A stretch of DNA of 64,000 nt from Acanthochlamys bracteata (taxonomy: Eukaryota > Streptophyta > Magnoliopsida > Pandanales > Velloziaceae). This document shows positions 49,126 to 60,440 of this stretch, piece after piece. Position 1 is the stretch's first letter; each line of letters begins with the position of its first letter. The notes beneath the pieces are model-generated. The model was not told the origin of the DNA and ran no database searches. It saw nothing but the letters and a program-made list of their open reading frames with translations. The translations under genes were made by a program, and so were the position numbers. The stretch is from positions 124,001 to 188,000 of the forward strand of contig CM034131.1 of assembly GCA_019914995.1 (NCBI GenBank). The letters are read 5' to 3'.

Positions 49126-49265
49126 TGATCAAAATTTCCCTCTGTTCTTCTTTCTCGCGTTTCGATTTGAAATCGGGAAGCAGATGAAGAAAAGTCGAGT
49201 CGGTATAGCTGTTTAATACTGCTATCAATTAACGATAATGCCCTTATTACATAATACTATTTTAT

Positions 49266-49320
49266 ACACGTGGATAGCTGGTGGATTTTTCTGTACTACG
49301 ACACGTGGATAGTTACGTGT
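49266..49320. promoter_or_regulatory. Duplicated ABRE/G-box cluster
   Basis: ACACGTGGATAG occurs twice in direct orientation (49266-49277 and 49301-49312), followed by ACGTGT (49315-49320). The cluster lies about 140-195 bp upstream of the start codon at 49125. CACGTGG is the core bound by bZIP ABF/AREB factors. Two TGGGCC motifs follow farther upstream (49408-49413, 49438-49443). Confidence 0.6.
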
Positions 49321-49449
49321 CTGGTTGTTGCGATCATATGATAATCTTGAACGAGTTTGGATTTGGATTTTGGATCAATGAGTGAAAATGGGCAAAATGA
49401 TTTTGTTTGGGCCATTAGTGTCTTCATACTAGGCCAATGGGCCAGGCTA

Positions 49450-51889
49450 CGATTGTTTTTCACACGGTTGGATCAACATATACATCTCGTTTGGTAGTTG
49501 TTGAATTTTATTAATTTACATTTAAGTAAATTTTTATAATATTTAGAAAATTTTGTATAATTTACAAATATAAATATATTATATATTATATATATAATTT
49601 TTAATTTAAAAAACTTAATTTATTTTTAAATAGTTTTTAATATAATTATTATAATAATAAGCTTCTAAGTGTCGATATTTTTTTGATTTCGTAAAATCTG
49701 AACTATTTGGTTTAACTTATCAAAAGAATAATTTTTTAATTTTTATTTTATAGTTTTTAATATATATTTTACAAATATTTAAATAATTTATTAAAAATTT
49801 AAAGTATAAAAAAATTTTAACGTAGTAAAATTTTTTTATTATATATTTTGATTATATTTTTTAAAAAATATTAAATATTTTTTATTTCAAAAGTACCGAT
49901 CAAACGCATTCAAATCGTGCTGATTTTCCGTCGACTGAGCCAGCTCTAACCTTTTAAAGCAAGCCCTTGCCAATTTGAAGACGTTTAGCACGTTCCTACG
50001 TTGCTAGTACATACATTGTCACTTTCTTTAATAAGAGGATTGAATTGATTTTTCGCACATTAACTCAATTTTCAGTATTCGCAATATTGGCCTCTTTTCA
50101 TTCGCGCCTGCGGAACCGCCACGAAAGGATTATCATACCGTAACCTTTTATTTGTTGGCTAGTAAAAAAAGTTATGCAAAACCGAAAAAGAAAATTTACA
50201 TCTTGTTTGCTTGAAATTGGTTAGCTCGTAGACAAGAAACCAAAATAGTATTTGGGAAGAAACATTTGTCCTTTTTAGCCATTTACGACTTCATGTGATA
50301 TGGATGCTTTGGATTTCATTTATGCAAAGAGCGTAAAACACTCTGAATTACCAACAAAAAAAAATAAAGAAACTGAAAAAGCACCCATGTTGCTAAAAAA
50401 CTCCATCTGCAAAAAGACTTATCACCGTTGTTGTCGGTAAAAAGGAGAAGAAGGTTGTTAATATTGATTCCTTTCATTCTTCAAATTCATTCTGTTGTTA
50501 GAGTTCTTCTGGAAACCTTGAGCAGCAGCAGTACCAGTAGCAGAGGAAGTATGAGAAAGAGGAGGTTTGATGAAATAGCGTCATGTTTCTGGATGTGGAT
50601 GCAAATTTTGTTCGAGCACTTAGTTGTGGTTGATTCATGATTGCAGCACCAGTTCCAGTTCTCTCCCGCATTTTTTGAGTTTGAAGTTAATCTCAAAGAG
50701 ATTATAGAGTTCTATTACAGGATAAGTGATAACATTTTATGTTTTCTTTTTTCTTTTTCTCTATATGTTGTTGTGTGTGAAATAGTAAATTCTTATGAAG
50801 TAAAAAAAAAAAAAGTGTTTGTGGAAGAACAACTGCGGTGAATTTTTGCAAAAACTGTCCGAATCTTATATAAAACATATAACTTTAAAACTGTGGCATG
50901 CCAGCACAGATTCTAAATTGCAAACTTCTGGACATTTTCTGAAAATAAAATTATTATTGGTGCTGCCCATTGACTACTCAGGTTAAGCTTAATAATTAAT
51001 TTCTTTCATGTGTTATATAATACTTCATTAATATCTAAAATTTTCTTTTGCTGCTTTGTTGGTTCACAGTCTGTTACAATATTAAAATATAAACTATTAT
51101 TTAATTTAGTAAAATGTAAATTAAAAACTGTGCGACTCGATACAAAATCATACAACCACTATTAGCCAAAACAAGGTTATGTATCAAAACAAGTTTAATT
51201 AAATACAAAGAACAACATTCCACTCTCATCTTTGCAGCATTTGTTTATGTTGTTTAATGATAATTATCAAACCTTATTAAAATCGGCGTTATATACATGT
51301 TAGTTGCATAATTACTTTATTTAAACTAAAGTTTAAATTTGATGTTCTTAATTTCCCCAAAAAAGAAGAAAAATACCAAAGAGACAAAAAGGTCCATGCT
51401 CCATTTTCGTTCTAAAAGGGCAACGTATTGATTGCAAACACCTAATAAAACCAAACCGCCCTTCTCTGTCCCCATCAAACACGAGCCCTACTCAGCTAGA
51501 GCCTCTTGTCCACTGTACCCAATGTGCTCGCACTGTGCGACCACTCTTTTGACCACATGATCGTTATCATATAAGGACGAAACTACAAAACCGAGGGTAT
51601 TAATCACTCTTCGCACGATGCGGTCATCATCTTCGACTCAGATCTTCCAGCTAGAATTTGAATACTAGCGATTGAATATTTTTTACTCGTTCTGAAGTTG
51701 ATTCCAGCATTTCGGAGTGGCATTAATGCAATTAAAACTAATAAAACTGGCATTTTATAATATATAATGTTGTTATATGTGTGTATATATTATACAAGAG
51801 GAGGGAAATAGCTTTGGAGTTGCATTCATTTATTTGTTTTCGCTAATCTCTAAATTAGTTAATCAGCTGCAGAGAGAGAGAAGAAATCA
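49450..51889. other. Intergenic region and NOI-gene promoter
   Basis: About 2.4 kb separates two divergently arranged genes. It contains AT-rich repeat member 3 (49705-49910). Short frames at 50428-50640 (+) and 50641-50841 (+) have no recognisable homology. A TATA-like tatatatta (51784-51792) lies about 100 bp before the NOI start codon, followed by a GA-rich leader. Confidence 0.5.
49705..49910 (+). repeat. AT-rich MITE-like repeat, member 3
   Basis: The core tataaaaaaattttaacgtagtaaaa and the following ttattatatatttt match members 1 and 2. The left edge has tatttggtttaact and the right edge gatcaaacgcatt, giving imperfect inverted ends. Confidence 0.5.
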
Positions 51890-54303
51890 ATGGAGAATCG
51901 CAAGGAGGTAGTCCATTTCAATTTTTCTCGTTTAATTTGTCTGATTTTTGAATAAAACTTTAAGATCATTGGCGTTTTTTCTCTGAATTCGCTGTATCTT
52001 GTTTCTTTGGTTTTGAATAATTTTTTTTTTCTTGTTCGTTTTGTAAAGTTTATGGAGTGTTTGAGCTGTAGAGATTCGAGATTGATCGATGATTATGTTT
52101 ATATTTGTGTGCGATCGATTTTCTTCCTGAATTTTGTCGTTTCCGTTCAATTTTGGTGAGTAATAGAACGAAATTTCTTTTGTTTATTTGATTTTTAGAG
52201 CTTTTACTGGTTTGATTTTCGTTGCTATAATAATCTCGTTTAATTGTTATCTTAGGAGTTCTTGATTTCGTTTCAGTTATATGCAATTAATTTTTGAGAA
52301 TCATCCGTCTCGCTGAGCTTGATTTTTGTCTCAAAGTAGTTAGTTAGATTATTAGGTGTACGTCAGCTGATAAATCTATAAGAAATTTAGTTAATTAACT
52401 ACTTAATATAATTAGTGTTGTCCTTCTGTATGTCGAAATTGACTTGCATCATCCTAATCATGTCTATGTTATTCACGTTTCAGTTGGAGATAATGAGCAT
52501 GAAATTAATGATATTAATGGAGCAATAATAAGAACTAGTTGTTTAGATGCTAGTAAATTACCTAATTTGCTTCCATTATGGCGAGATACAACCTTGGTTA
52601 TGGTAATCACAACTTTTTTTTTTCATCTTCTTCTGGGAAGGTTTTGTGATATTTGATGTTATATGCACTGTTAATCAGGGAACGAATGGTGGAGGATGGA
52701 TGTCGGTGCCGGCTTTTGGTGACTGGGAGAAGGCAGGAGTTGGTCTACCAGATTACTCCGTGGACTTTTCAAAAATTCGAGAGCACAGGAAGATCCACAA
52801 ATCTGACCCGTCTCGTGCCAGCCTTGGCAATGAAGAGGACTTTCTCAATGTTACATCTGCTGCCAACACCAAGGCTGCTGACCGCCGCAGGTATAACAGC
52901 GATGACCTCTACCAAGGATCCATCTCTTCTGCAGCTGCTGATGGTGATGGCCTCCGCCATCACCGCAACCGCTCTGACAACGACTCTGATTTTCACCGCC
53001 GCCACAGCCATTTCCCAACTGTGAGTAGTAGATTCAACCTTCCATTTGCTCTCTCTCTGATATGCAGGGAAACATGCTTAATCAATGAAAAGATGCTGCT
53101 TAGATTTTGAATTGTGGTAATAAAATGGTAGGTTCCATTTCCAGCGGTCTCCACTCGTTTTCGTATTCCTTGTCGTTGTAGATGTGCTTACGAATTTTCA
53201 GAGTTGCGCTATAGCAAAGGAACACGAGCTGGGAATTTTAAACAATTGAATAGTTTTATTCAACTGAGGGATTAGTGGTATAAATGGAAATGGTAAGGAA
53301 GATAATGATATAAATAAATGCTAGAATTGTTCACATCAATATTAAATGATGTTGATTTGGATATTGTTATTGGTATTAATATTTAATGTGGTACATTATA
53401 TACCATCTGGAAGGGGAAACTATAGCAAGAAAGTGGAACATTTGGATTTTGGATTTTGATAAATTATTAGTAGGGAACATGGGATGACGGAAGGGTGGTT
53501 CTTTAGTAGGTGTTTTAACTTGCAATATTAAATTGCTCGAGTTGTTCTCGAATTGATACTGGCTCATTTGATTTGTCTATGAGATTATGCTAATCCAAAC
53601 AGTCTTTTGGCTCATTTATGACCCTGGTTTACAATAATAAATGATCGTAGGGCAGTGCTTGATATCTGTTCTAGTCATCGTAACAGGCTTACCAGCTAGT
53701 AGTCTATAGTAAGCATGCATTTTTCCAAGTTATCCATCCAATCCATCAAAATAATTAAAAGTAGATCTAGAGACTGAAATTGGAGGTGGCAGTGGATGGC
53801 AAGGTTGGTTGCAGTTATCTAAACAGGTAGGGTATCTAAGGAGTTAACAGATAGTCAAATAGTTGATTAGGAAGTGTAATTAAGAAGGAGAAGAATGTGT
53901 ATAGTTATTGCAATAGTTCATCTGTATGAAATCAAATATTTGAACGCTCATTTGTGAAGTCAAATGGGTAGCTGCTGGCAAGTATTTTCCTCTTGATTAC
54001 CTGGAAATGGACAGGAAATCTCCTTCTTTTGACTTGTTTATCTAACTCCTATTTAAAATATCTAACTCCTACTGGTCGTCAGATCATGTAAACCATGATT
54101 CCATTTGTTCGTTAAAATTTCATCTCCTTCTCTTTAATCAGTCTAGAGTTGCGCTGGCTTAACTTGGGTCATATGGAAGCTTGAAGCTAGCACTAGCTGC
54201 TTCTTTTTGGAACTGCTCGTTCACTGTCTAAACTCTGGCTTTGGTGTTTTTGCAGACACGGAAGAAGATCATGAGCTATTTCCAATGCTGTGTAAGAGTG
54301 TGA
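51890..54303 (+). CDS. NOI/RIN4-like protein
   Basis: Three exons (51890-51907, 52679-53020, 54256-54303) encode 135 residues. The NOI domain starts near the N-terminus: VPAFGDW (residues 16-22), then PDYSVDFSKIRE. VPxFGxW is the motif that the bacterial protease AvrRpt2 cleaves in RIN4-family proteins. The middle is polar and His/Asp/Arg-rich. The last exon ends in MSYFQCCVRV, the Cys pair that is palmitoylated in the family to hold the protein at the plasma membrane. Short NOI proteins act in exocytosis and immune signalling. The first coding exon is only 18 bp and the last 48 bp, so automatic gene calls could miss both ends. Intron 2 is 1.2 kb, and an extra exon inside it cannot be excluded. 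Confidence 0.88.
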
Positions 54304-54737
54304 CATGTACATTGCCAGGCGTGGGTAGTTGTTATTTCTTAGCTAGACGAAACTATTTGGAAATTTCAGTTCCTGTTCTATATGAATGATTTATTGAAGC
54401 CACGGTTAATCTCGTGTTTCGAATCTTTGCATTGCCAGTGTTAAGAAAGAAATCTGATTGTGGGATGCGGACAACTTTTAAAAAGTTGGCATTCTGGCAT
54501 GTTGCTCTTCGTGGAGGGACCTCAACGAAGTTGTCACACATCCGTATGTCAGTCCACAGATAAATTCACTTCTAAAATACTGATGAATACGAATAGTCAT
54601 CAAAAGGTTCGGTGTCGCAGTTTCGCGGAATTTGAAGCCTTATCGTGCGATATTAAATATAGAATTCAAGCATTTGATTTATAGTAGGGGGACCTTGACA
54701 CTTTCCTAATATGAATGCTCGCCAGGAACCGAATAAG

Positions 54738-54986
54738 GGAGCGTTTAAAAGTACTTATAAAATAAAATTTTTTTAAAATAAAAAATATTTTTATTTTTTA
54801 AAAATAAGTTTTATTTTTTTTTTTTAAAAAAATAATAATAATATATAATAAAAAAATTTATAGAATTTTATTTATATTTTTTAAATTTTTAAATAAATTT
54901 TTTATATATTTATAAAATATGTATTGAAAAATTTGAAATGGAGAAAAGTTAAAGAACAGCGTTTGATAAACTCAACCAAACGGCGC
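54738..54986 (-). repeat. AT-rich MITE-like repeat, member 4 (inverted)
   Basis: The minus strand reads the same core as members 1-3 (ataaataaaattctataaa followed by tttttttattatatat). The ends are gggagcgtttaaaagtactt and, on the right, aaccaaacggcgcttt, so this copy has gcgttt-type inverted termini. Confidence 0.5.
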
Positions 54987-55020
54987 TTTAAATTATACAT
55001 GCTCTCTATGGTACGACAGT

Positions 55021-55711
55021 AAGGCTTGATTTAGATTATAGGTAGATATGGGAAATGATAGCGATAATAAATCATTTTTCTATATCTATCTATGTTTAGT
55101 AATATATCATTAAAAAAAAGGATGGAGAATATTTTTCCATTCTTTCCAATATTATGTAGTTAAATATATACTCACTAAATTAGTATGTACGCATAGTATT
55201 TGTCCTTTTATTTCTTTTTAAATATTTTAAATATTTATTTATAATTTAATTTTTATTTTTATTTAATATTTTTAGTTAAGACATGTTATTTTTATTATAA
55301 TAATTTAAAATTTTATATTTATTTAATTTTAATTAATTTTAATTGGTAGAAAAAATAATAAAATTATATGATTATTTTTTATATTTAATAATTGATATAA
55401 TTTTAGATTAATATAAAAAAATTAATCTAGAAGTTATATAATAAAATTTATTTAAAATTATATTACTAAATTAGTTTAAGTTATATTAATAAAAATAATA
55501 TTAATATAAATAAAAAAGAATATTTGAGTTTTTTATAAAAAATTTATTTCTAATATTTATTTATCTATTCAAACATAATTAATTTATTACTCTTATTTTA
55601 TATCCAAATATCGTAAGATTAATTAACTATCCGTTTCTATCCATCCTCTTATTATTTTTTCTATACGTTCTCTTATTTTCATTTTTTAACTAGGAATCCA
55701 AACATACCCTT
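55021..55711. mobile_element. Putative 690-bp MITE with terminal inverted repeats
   Basis: The left end AAGGCTTGATTTAGATTATAG and the reverse complement of the right end, AAGGGTATGTTTGGATTCCTAG, match at most positions. The interior is strongly AT-rich and noncoding. The outer flanks read gt and ac, so a clear target-site duplication is not seen. The superfamily is undetermined. Confidence 0.45.
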
Positions 55712-56014
55712 ACGGGCTTACCTACTACTCACTAGAGTTTGAAGACACACAGCATTGCATTATCTTCCCATATTGAAAACTCCCTAATAAGTAAAGCCTA
55801 AATAAGCTTTCCTCTGCCAACACCAACACGTCACGGTTCATCAACAAAATTACACAAGATCTGAACACTACTGGTCCCAAGATGTAAACTGTAGGCATTC
55901 AGGAAGAGTCATATGCAGCAATAATTCAAGACAGAAACATAACCTCTAGACACCCGTTGCCATCTTTCTGAAGCATACGGATAATGTAGTTACTTAAAAC
56001 ACTGAACAAAGTGC

Positions 56015-59010
56015 TGGATTGCACTTTCTTAATTATCTGAACTGCATCTTCAAGTTCATGGTCCAGCATGAAAAAGAGAAATACATGATGATTCCTACAC
56101 AAATATTAAAGAAAAATGCAGCATTGTGGAAGAGGGTAACACCTTCTGACTCTCTGTGGTTTATGCTTGACACTTGAACCCCAAACCAACCGTCTGAAAA
56201 TCAACTGAAGACCTTGGCAAGACCAGTTGTATAATCACTTGACTGAGTTGCTAGTGTAACAGAAGGCAAGGGAACTAACTACTTGAGCTGTTTGGCCATG
56301 TCTTTGTGTCCTATTGCAGGAGTCCTCAACGGTCCTCTACTTGGATGGAAGGAAGGATCACCAGGTCATCATAATCTGGCTTCATCCTTTAGGTTTTGTG
56401 TATATCCTAGTAAGATATAGGTACTCCCAGATCTTTTCCAGCAAGCCATCAAATTCCATTCCAGATGGGCACAGGTGTAAGGCATACATTAGAGAAAGTT
56501 AATAACTACATTCCAAAATCATTAAAGGCTAATGGCAATAAAAAAGCAAACAATTTTCTGAGATATCAAGCAACAAACATGATATTACCTCATAGGCCAG
56601 CAGTTAGGAAGCTTATCTAGGATCTCCAGCTCTTCAAGTGTAATCTGGTCAATTTTATTTACAACAATAAATTCTGCTTCCTTCAATAGCATAAATGAGG
56701 TCATCATTGGTGGCATCACATCGGGTAAATCAGCACTTTGTATCCTGTATTCGCTGCAAAATTGCCTTGACTGTCTCAAGGTTCAAATGTGTACTGGCTA
56801 CTGTTGTCAAAGTGATGCCACCCTTGCCTTCTTTCTGAATGTTAGATTTTGGTGGGTCTTTGCTAAGTCTGAATTTCACAGAGATATTAGAGAAACTTTC
56901 AGAAATCAGGAATCTCTAGTAGCAAAAGCGCTGATATCTGATAAAGTTGTCAGAAAATAAGGAACCACTAAATAACCAAAAGCAGATTAGATACACAAGT
57001 ATATCGTCTGTGATTGGCCTTAAATGGGAGAAAGACTATAGATACTTCATTTTTCTACCTTTGCGATCATAAACACACAACCAACATAAACCTACCATAG
57101 ATCCCACAAGTCCATAACTTCACATGTTAATGCTAATTACAAAAAAGCCAATGAGTTGGAAAATAAAAAGGATATTTCATAATTGAATGATAAGTGTAAG
57201 AAGTCATAAGAAAGAGACATATTTACTAGGATCTTAGCACCTCTATACATCATCACTCTACATTGCAGGACAAGGTGGTAAATCCATAAGATGCAACCTG
57301 TTAAAAGTTAGAAACAGACAAAAGGAGGTTAAGAGCAGGCTTTTCCCACATAAACTCTACTATAATTTATTCAGCATATGATACTAGACATAGCATATCA
57401 TGCAAAAGATGGGGAAAGGTTTGCATAAAAAGATTAAACAACATCACCATATCGAGAACTAAGTATTAACTTTCCGGTGTAGATCTGAATAGGTGCCTGT
57501 TAACTTATTCAGAAGTGTTGACTTCCCAACAGAAGGAAACCCAACCAACAATGAGGGCATCTCCACTTTTGGTGACGTCAAAGCCTTCACCAGCACCACC
57601 TGCCCCTTTTGATGTCGGTGTCAGGAGTTCAAGGTGTAAATAGCTATGCATCAAAATATTAAAACAAGTAAGAAATACGTTTTGTAACTCTTCAACTTTA
57701 GTCTACTTGGAGAAACGTAAATAAACTGAAAATGTACTTTCAGCTACCAAGTTGCTGGCTGTGGCTTTATCTGTTTGGGTTCTTGCCATCTGAAAGAGAC
57801 AGGAAAGTAAGTGTTTTCAGTTAATGGAGCCAACTACCAGATGCTAACATTTAGGAGTTCAGAACTATTCTTCCAAAGTTTGATGCAGCACATAAAAGCT
57901 TCAACTGAAGCCAAAGTCTAATGCAAAATTAGTTGGTGCCTTGCAGGTTTAACTTCAATAGAGCATGTAATATCGTCCTACTGCCTAAACCTCTAATCAG
58001 CATATTTCCTTTTGAATGATCTTTCCTTTTAGATGCTGAACATAAAACTGTATAATCTGCAATTACACCTTCAAAGTTAAAATCGAGCTCCATTCAGCAC
58101 AATAAATAGAACTTCGTAGTGCTAAATACAGGATTTGCCAAAAGTGAGTATCTGCTTTAGTTTTATTTCTAGATATTAGGGCATGACGTTGTAAATATGC
58201 GTGCTGGTTATTCTTGTAGCCTCTCATGTACATTTATGATAAGGTCAATGTCTTCAAAACTTGACAACTCCCAACAGAATGGTAAAGGCAGATGTTCCTA
58301 ATAAAAAAACTAAAAATCATACTGCTGCTCATGTGTTCTATATCAGCTTCCTTCAAAAAACAAACCAAAAAAAAAAAAAAAAAAAAGAACTTGAACAAAT
58401 ACCAACCAATATGGAACAGAATCGCATCACAACAAATATTCAACTGATCAATTTTCTCAACAATCCAAATAGCCCCTTAAGGTCCTGAAACTCAGCTCCA
58501 ATAAAACTTGAGAAAGGAAACCCTAAGATGCCTATATATTTCCAATCTCGTAAAGACAATCAAAATCATCATGCAGAGAAAATCATGATATACAACAATC
58601 TGGACCCTCCTCTAAATCTCCTATAGCTATCTCAGCTCAAATCAAATTTTATTCCAGAAAACTCAAACTCCTGCTAATTGAACCAACAAGCTAGAATCAG
58701 TGGAAAATCAAGCTTATAGACAACATAGAGAATGTGCAATCACATTGCAATTTTTCAAGCCGACATTCATAATCAACTGAAAAGAATGGTTTAAGTCCTG
58801 ATAACTGAAGAACTCTCGTGATCCAATTAAGAGGAGAAACAATCTCGTGATCATCGAATTCAACAGAAATCAAGCACGAAAATAAGCGAGAGAAAAAAAT
58901 TACAAATGGACTTACAATCAACCAACAGAAATCAAGCATGAATCCTATGGATATTGAAAGTATACTTTGTCTTCTGTGGTATATTTTGTATTCTGCTTCA
59001 CAGTCGCCAT
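56015..59010 (-). pseudogene. DRG1: Unprocessed pseudogene of GTP-binding protein DRG1
   Basis: Minus-strand remnants appear in DRG1 order. A start exon (59010-about 58965, MATVKQ), MARTQTDKAT (57789-about 57740), ELLTPTSKGAGG...FDVTKSGDA with the P-loop region (about 57631-57485), VASYGFTTLSCN (about 57301-57268), KGGITLTTVASTHLNLETVKAI (about 56830-56760), FIVVNKIDQITLEELEILDKLP (about 56680-56600), HLEWN...RIYTKPKG (about 56470-56370), VWGSSVKHKPQRV (about 56200-56150) and HELEDAVQIIKKV (about 56065-56020). The P-loop GFPSVGKS reads only after a frameshift, stop codons interrupt the later parts, and the exons for the G3 region are missing. Intact DRG1 is a conserved cytosolic GTPase linked to translation. 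Introns are kept, so this is a decayed DNA-level duplicate. Confidence 0.9.
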
Positions 59011-59090
59011 CTTCTTGGTGCTCCGCTGCGTTATCTCGCTCGGCTGGAATGATTCCAGACAGTAGGACCTTCGACGGCGAGCGGCGAGCA

Positions 59091-59099
59091 ATATATATA
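59091..59099 (-). promoter_or_regulatory. TATA box still present upstream of the DRG1 pseudogene
   Basis: CTATATATAT on the minus strand lies about 85 bp upstream of the former start codon (59010). The divergent FLX-like 3 leader starts within roughly 240 bp, and TGGGCC (about 59193-59198) lies between them. Confidence 0.45.
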
Positions 59100-59339
59100 G
59101 GAAACAGATAACTACGTTATTACGAGTTTAACACTGTGTAATAACCTTTTATTACAGTTTAGTCCTGTCAATTTGCTACCGAAACTTTTAAGTGGGCCTA
59201 AATTGTTATATACGCTAGTCTTGTGGGCGTTAAGTAGGCTCGTTCAGGCCTGTTTCCCACATATCTTCGTCTTCTCTTTTCTTTAAAAAAAAAAACAAGC
59301 AAGGAAACCTTAATTAAGCACACGGGTTGCGTACGATTT

Positions 59340-60440
59340 CCCGGCCGTTACCCGCAGTTTAGCCGCCGGTTAGAACCGTTGACGACGTGTAGCCTCCGTT
59401 TCCGGCGCCGTTTAAGGTTAATATCGATTTATTTATTTCTGTGCCACCCCAGAATCTTGCTTAGGCAATTATGTTTTTATTTTTTATTTGGCCTTTCACT
59501 ACCGTGGTTGTTTTTTTTAGAATTGATTTTACTGGAATTTCATCTCGATTTAACCTGGAAACATAGTTTCAGATTGGTTATGAATTGGAGTGGCTTGTGA
59601 TTTTTGTTGAAATAGCATTGGAAGGCACGATTTTAGGTATCAATTGAAGAGAGTGGGTGGGTTTGTAATTTAAGGAATCTATGTATGAGCTCGAGTTTGA
59701 TTAAAATTTCTTCTTTTCATCAACAAAAAATATAGTTTGTTGAACCTCGCACCATTGGTAGCAATTCCTCAAGTGAATTGTTAGCTGAATTTGATAGAAG
59801 ATTCAGTATGCAAGTCTGTAAAATCCAATGTTGTGCCTTGTTCAGTAATATGTCTTGAGATCCTATCTCAGAGCAACAATCTAAAGCTAAGAACAACATA
59901 TTGCTATGAAAATGAATAAACGTTTGGAAGTGTCTTGTATTATCTGATTTAATATTCATGTGTATTGGTGCCCATTGAACTCAATTGCTGGAGTCCCATA
60001 TGCCTAAGTTATGGAGTCCTTTTAGAGCTTGTTTGGCTGGAAGAACTTACTTGAGCCTGTGGCAATTAGAAACAATATTATTAGCTTGTTTTTGTAAGAA
60101 TGTTGGATTTCTAGCAAGGGAGATAAGGTAGGTGGGTCAAAACTGTTTCTTTCAGGATATGTGAATAAAGTCTGCTTTCTCGAAATTAGTAACTTGCATT
60201 TTATCAAGTAAATTGATTTAACTTTGGAGCCTTCATAGGTACAGCTAGTTAACCTTGCTTAGAAGTTTTCTATAAGTTTCTTTCTCCAACCTGTATTTGT
60301 TTTATTTTGCGAGACATACTTTCCTATACTTTTATCTTATCTGAAGTGGCATATCTAATTCATGTTCCTGCCACTGTTTTGTGTGCTTATTGTTTGACTC
60401 GATAGTGACATTCAAATTTGTTCTTTTTCTCAAAAGCAAA
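59340..60440 (+). other. Leader and probable 5' UTR intron of FLXL3
   Basis: A GC-rich leader (about 59338-59415) ends at a gtttaag|gttaat-like donor. It is followed by a T-rich stretch up to a ctcaaaag acceptor-like site just before the start codon at 60441. No separate gene is recognised; short frames at 59379-59600 and 59720-59959 are unrecognisable. Confidence 0.45.

Larger units (their letters stand above)
54304..56014. other. Intergenic region rich in miniature repeats
   Basis: Contains the NOI 3' UTR, AT-rich repeat member 4 (54738-54986) and a longer inverted-repeat-bounded element (55021-55711). No coding sequence is seen before the remnants of the DRG1 pseudogene. Confidence 0.5.

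Noticed and set aside
50428-50841. Two adjacent short open frames (70 and 66 codons)
   Set aside because: No conserved motif or splice context; a run of Ser codons and AT-rich sequence explain the open frames.
58261-58488. 75-codon frame spanning a 22-base A run
   Set aside because: The frame is produced by the poly(A) tract within the DRG1 pseudogene intron.
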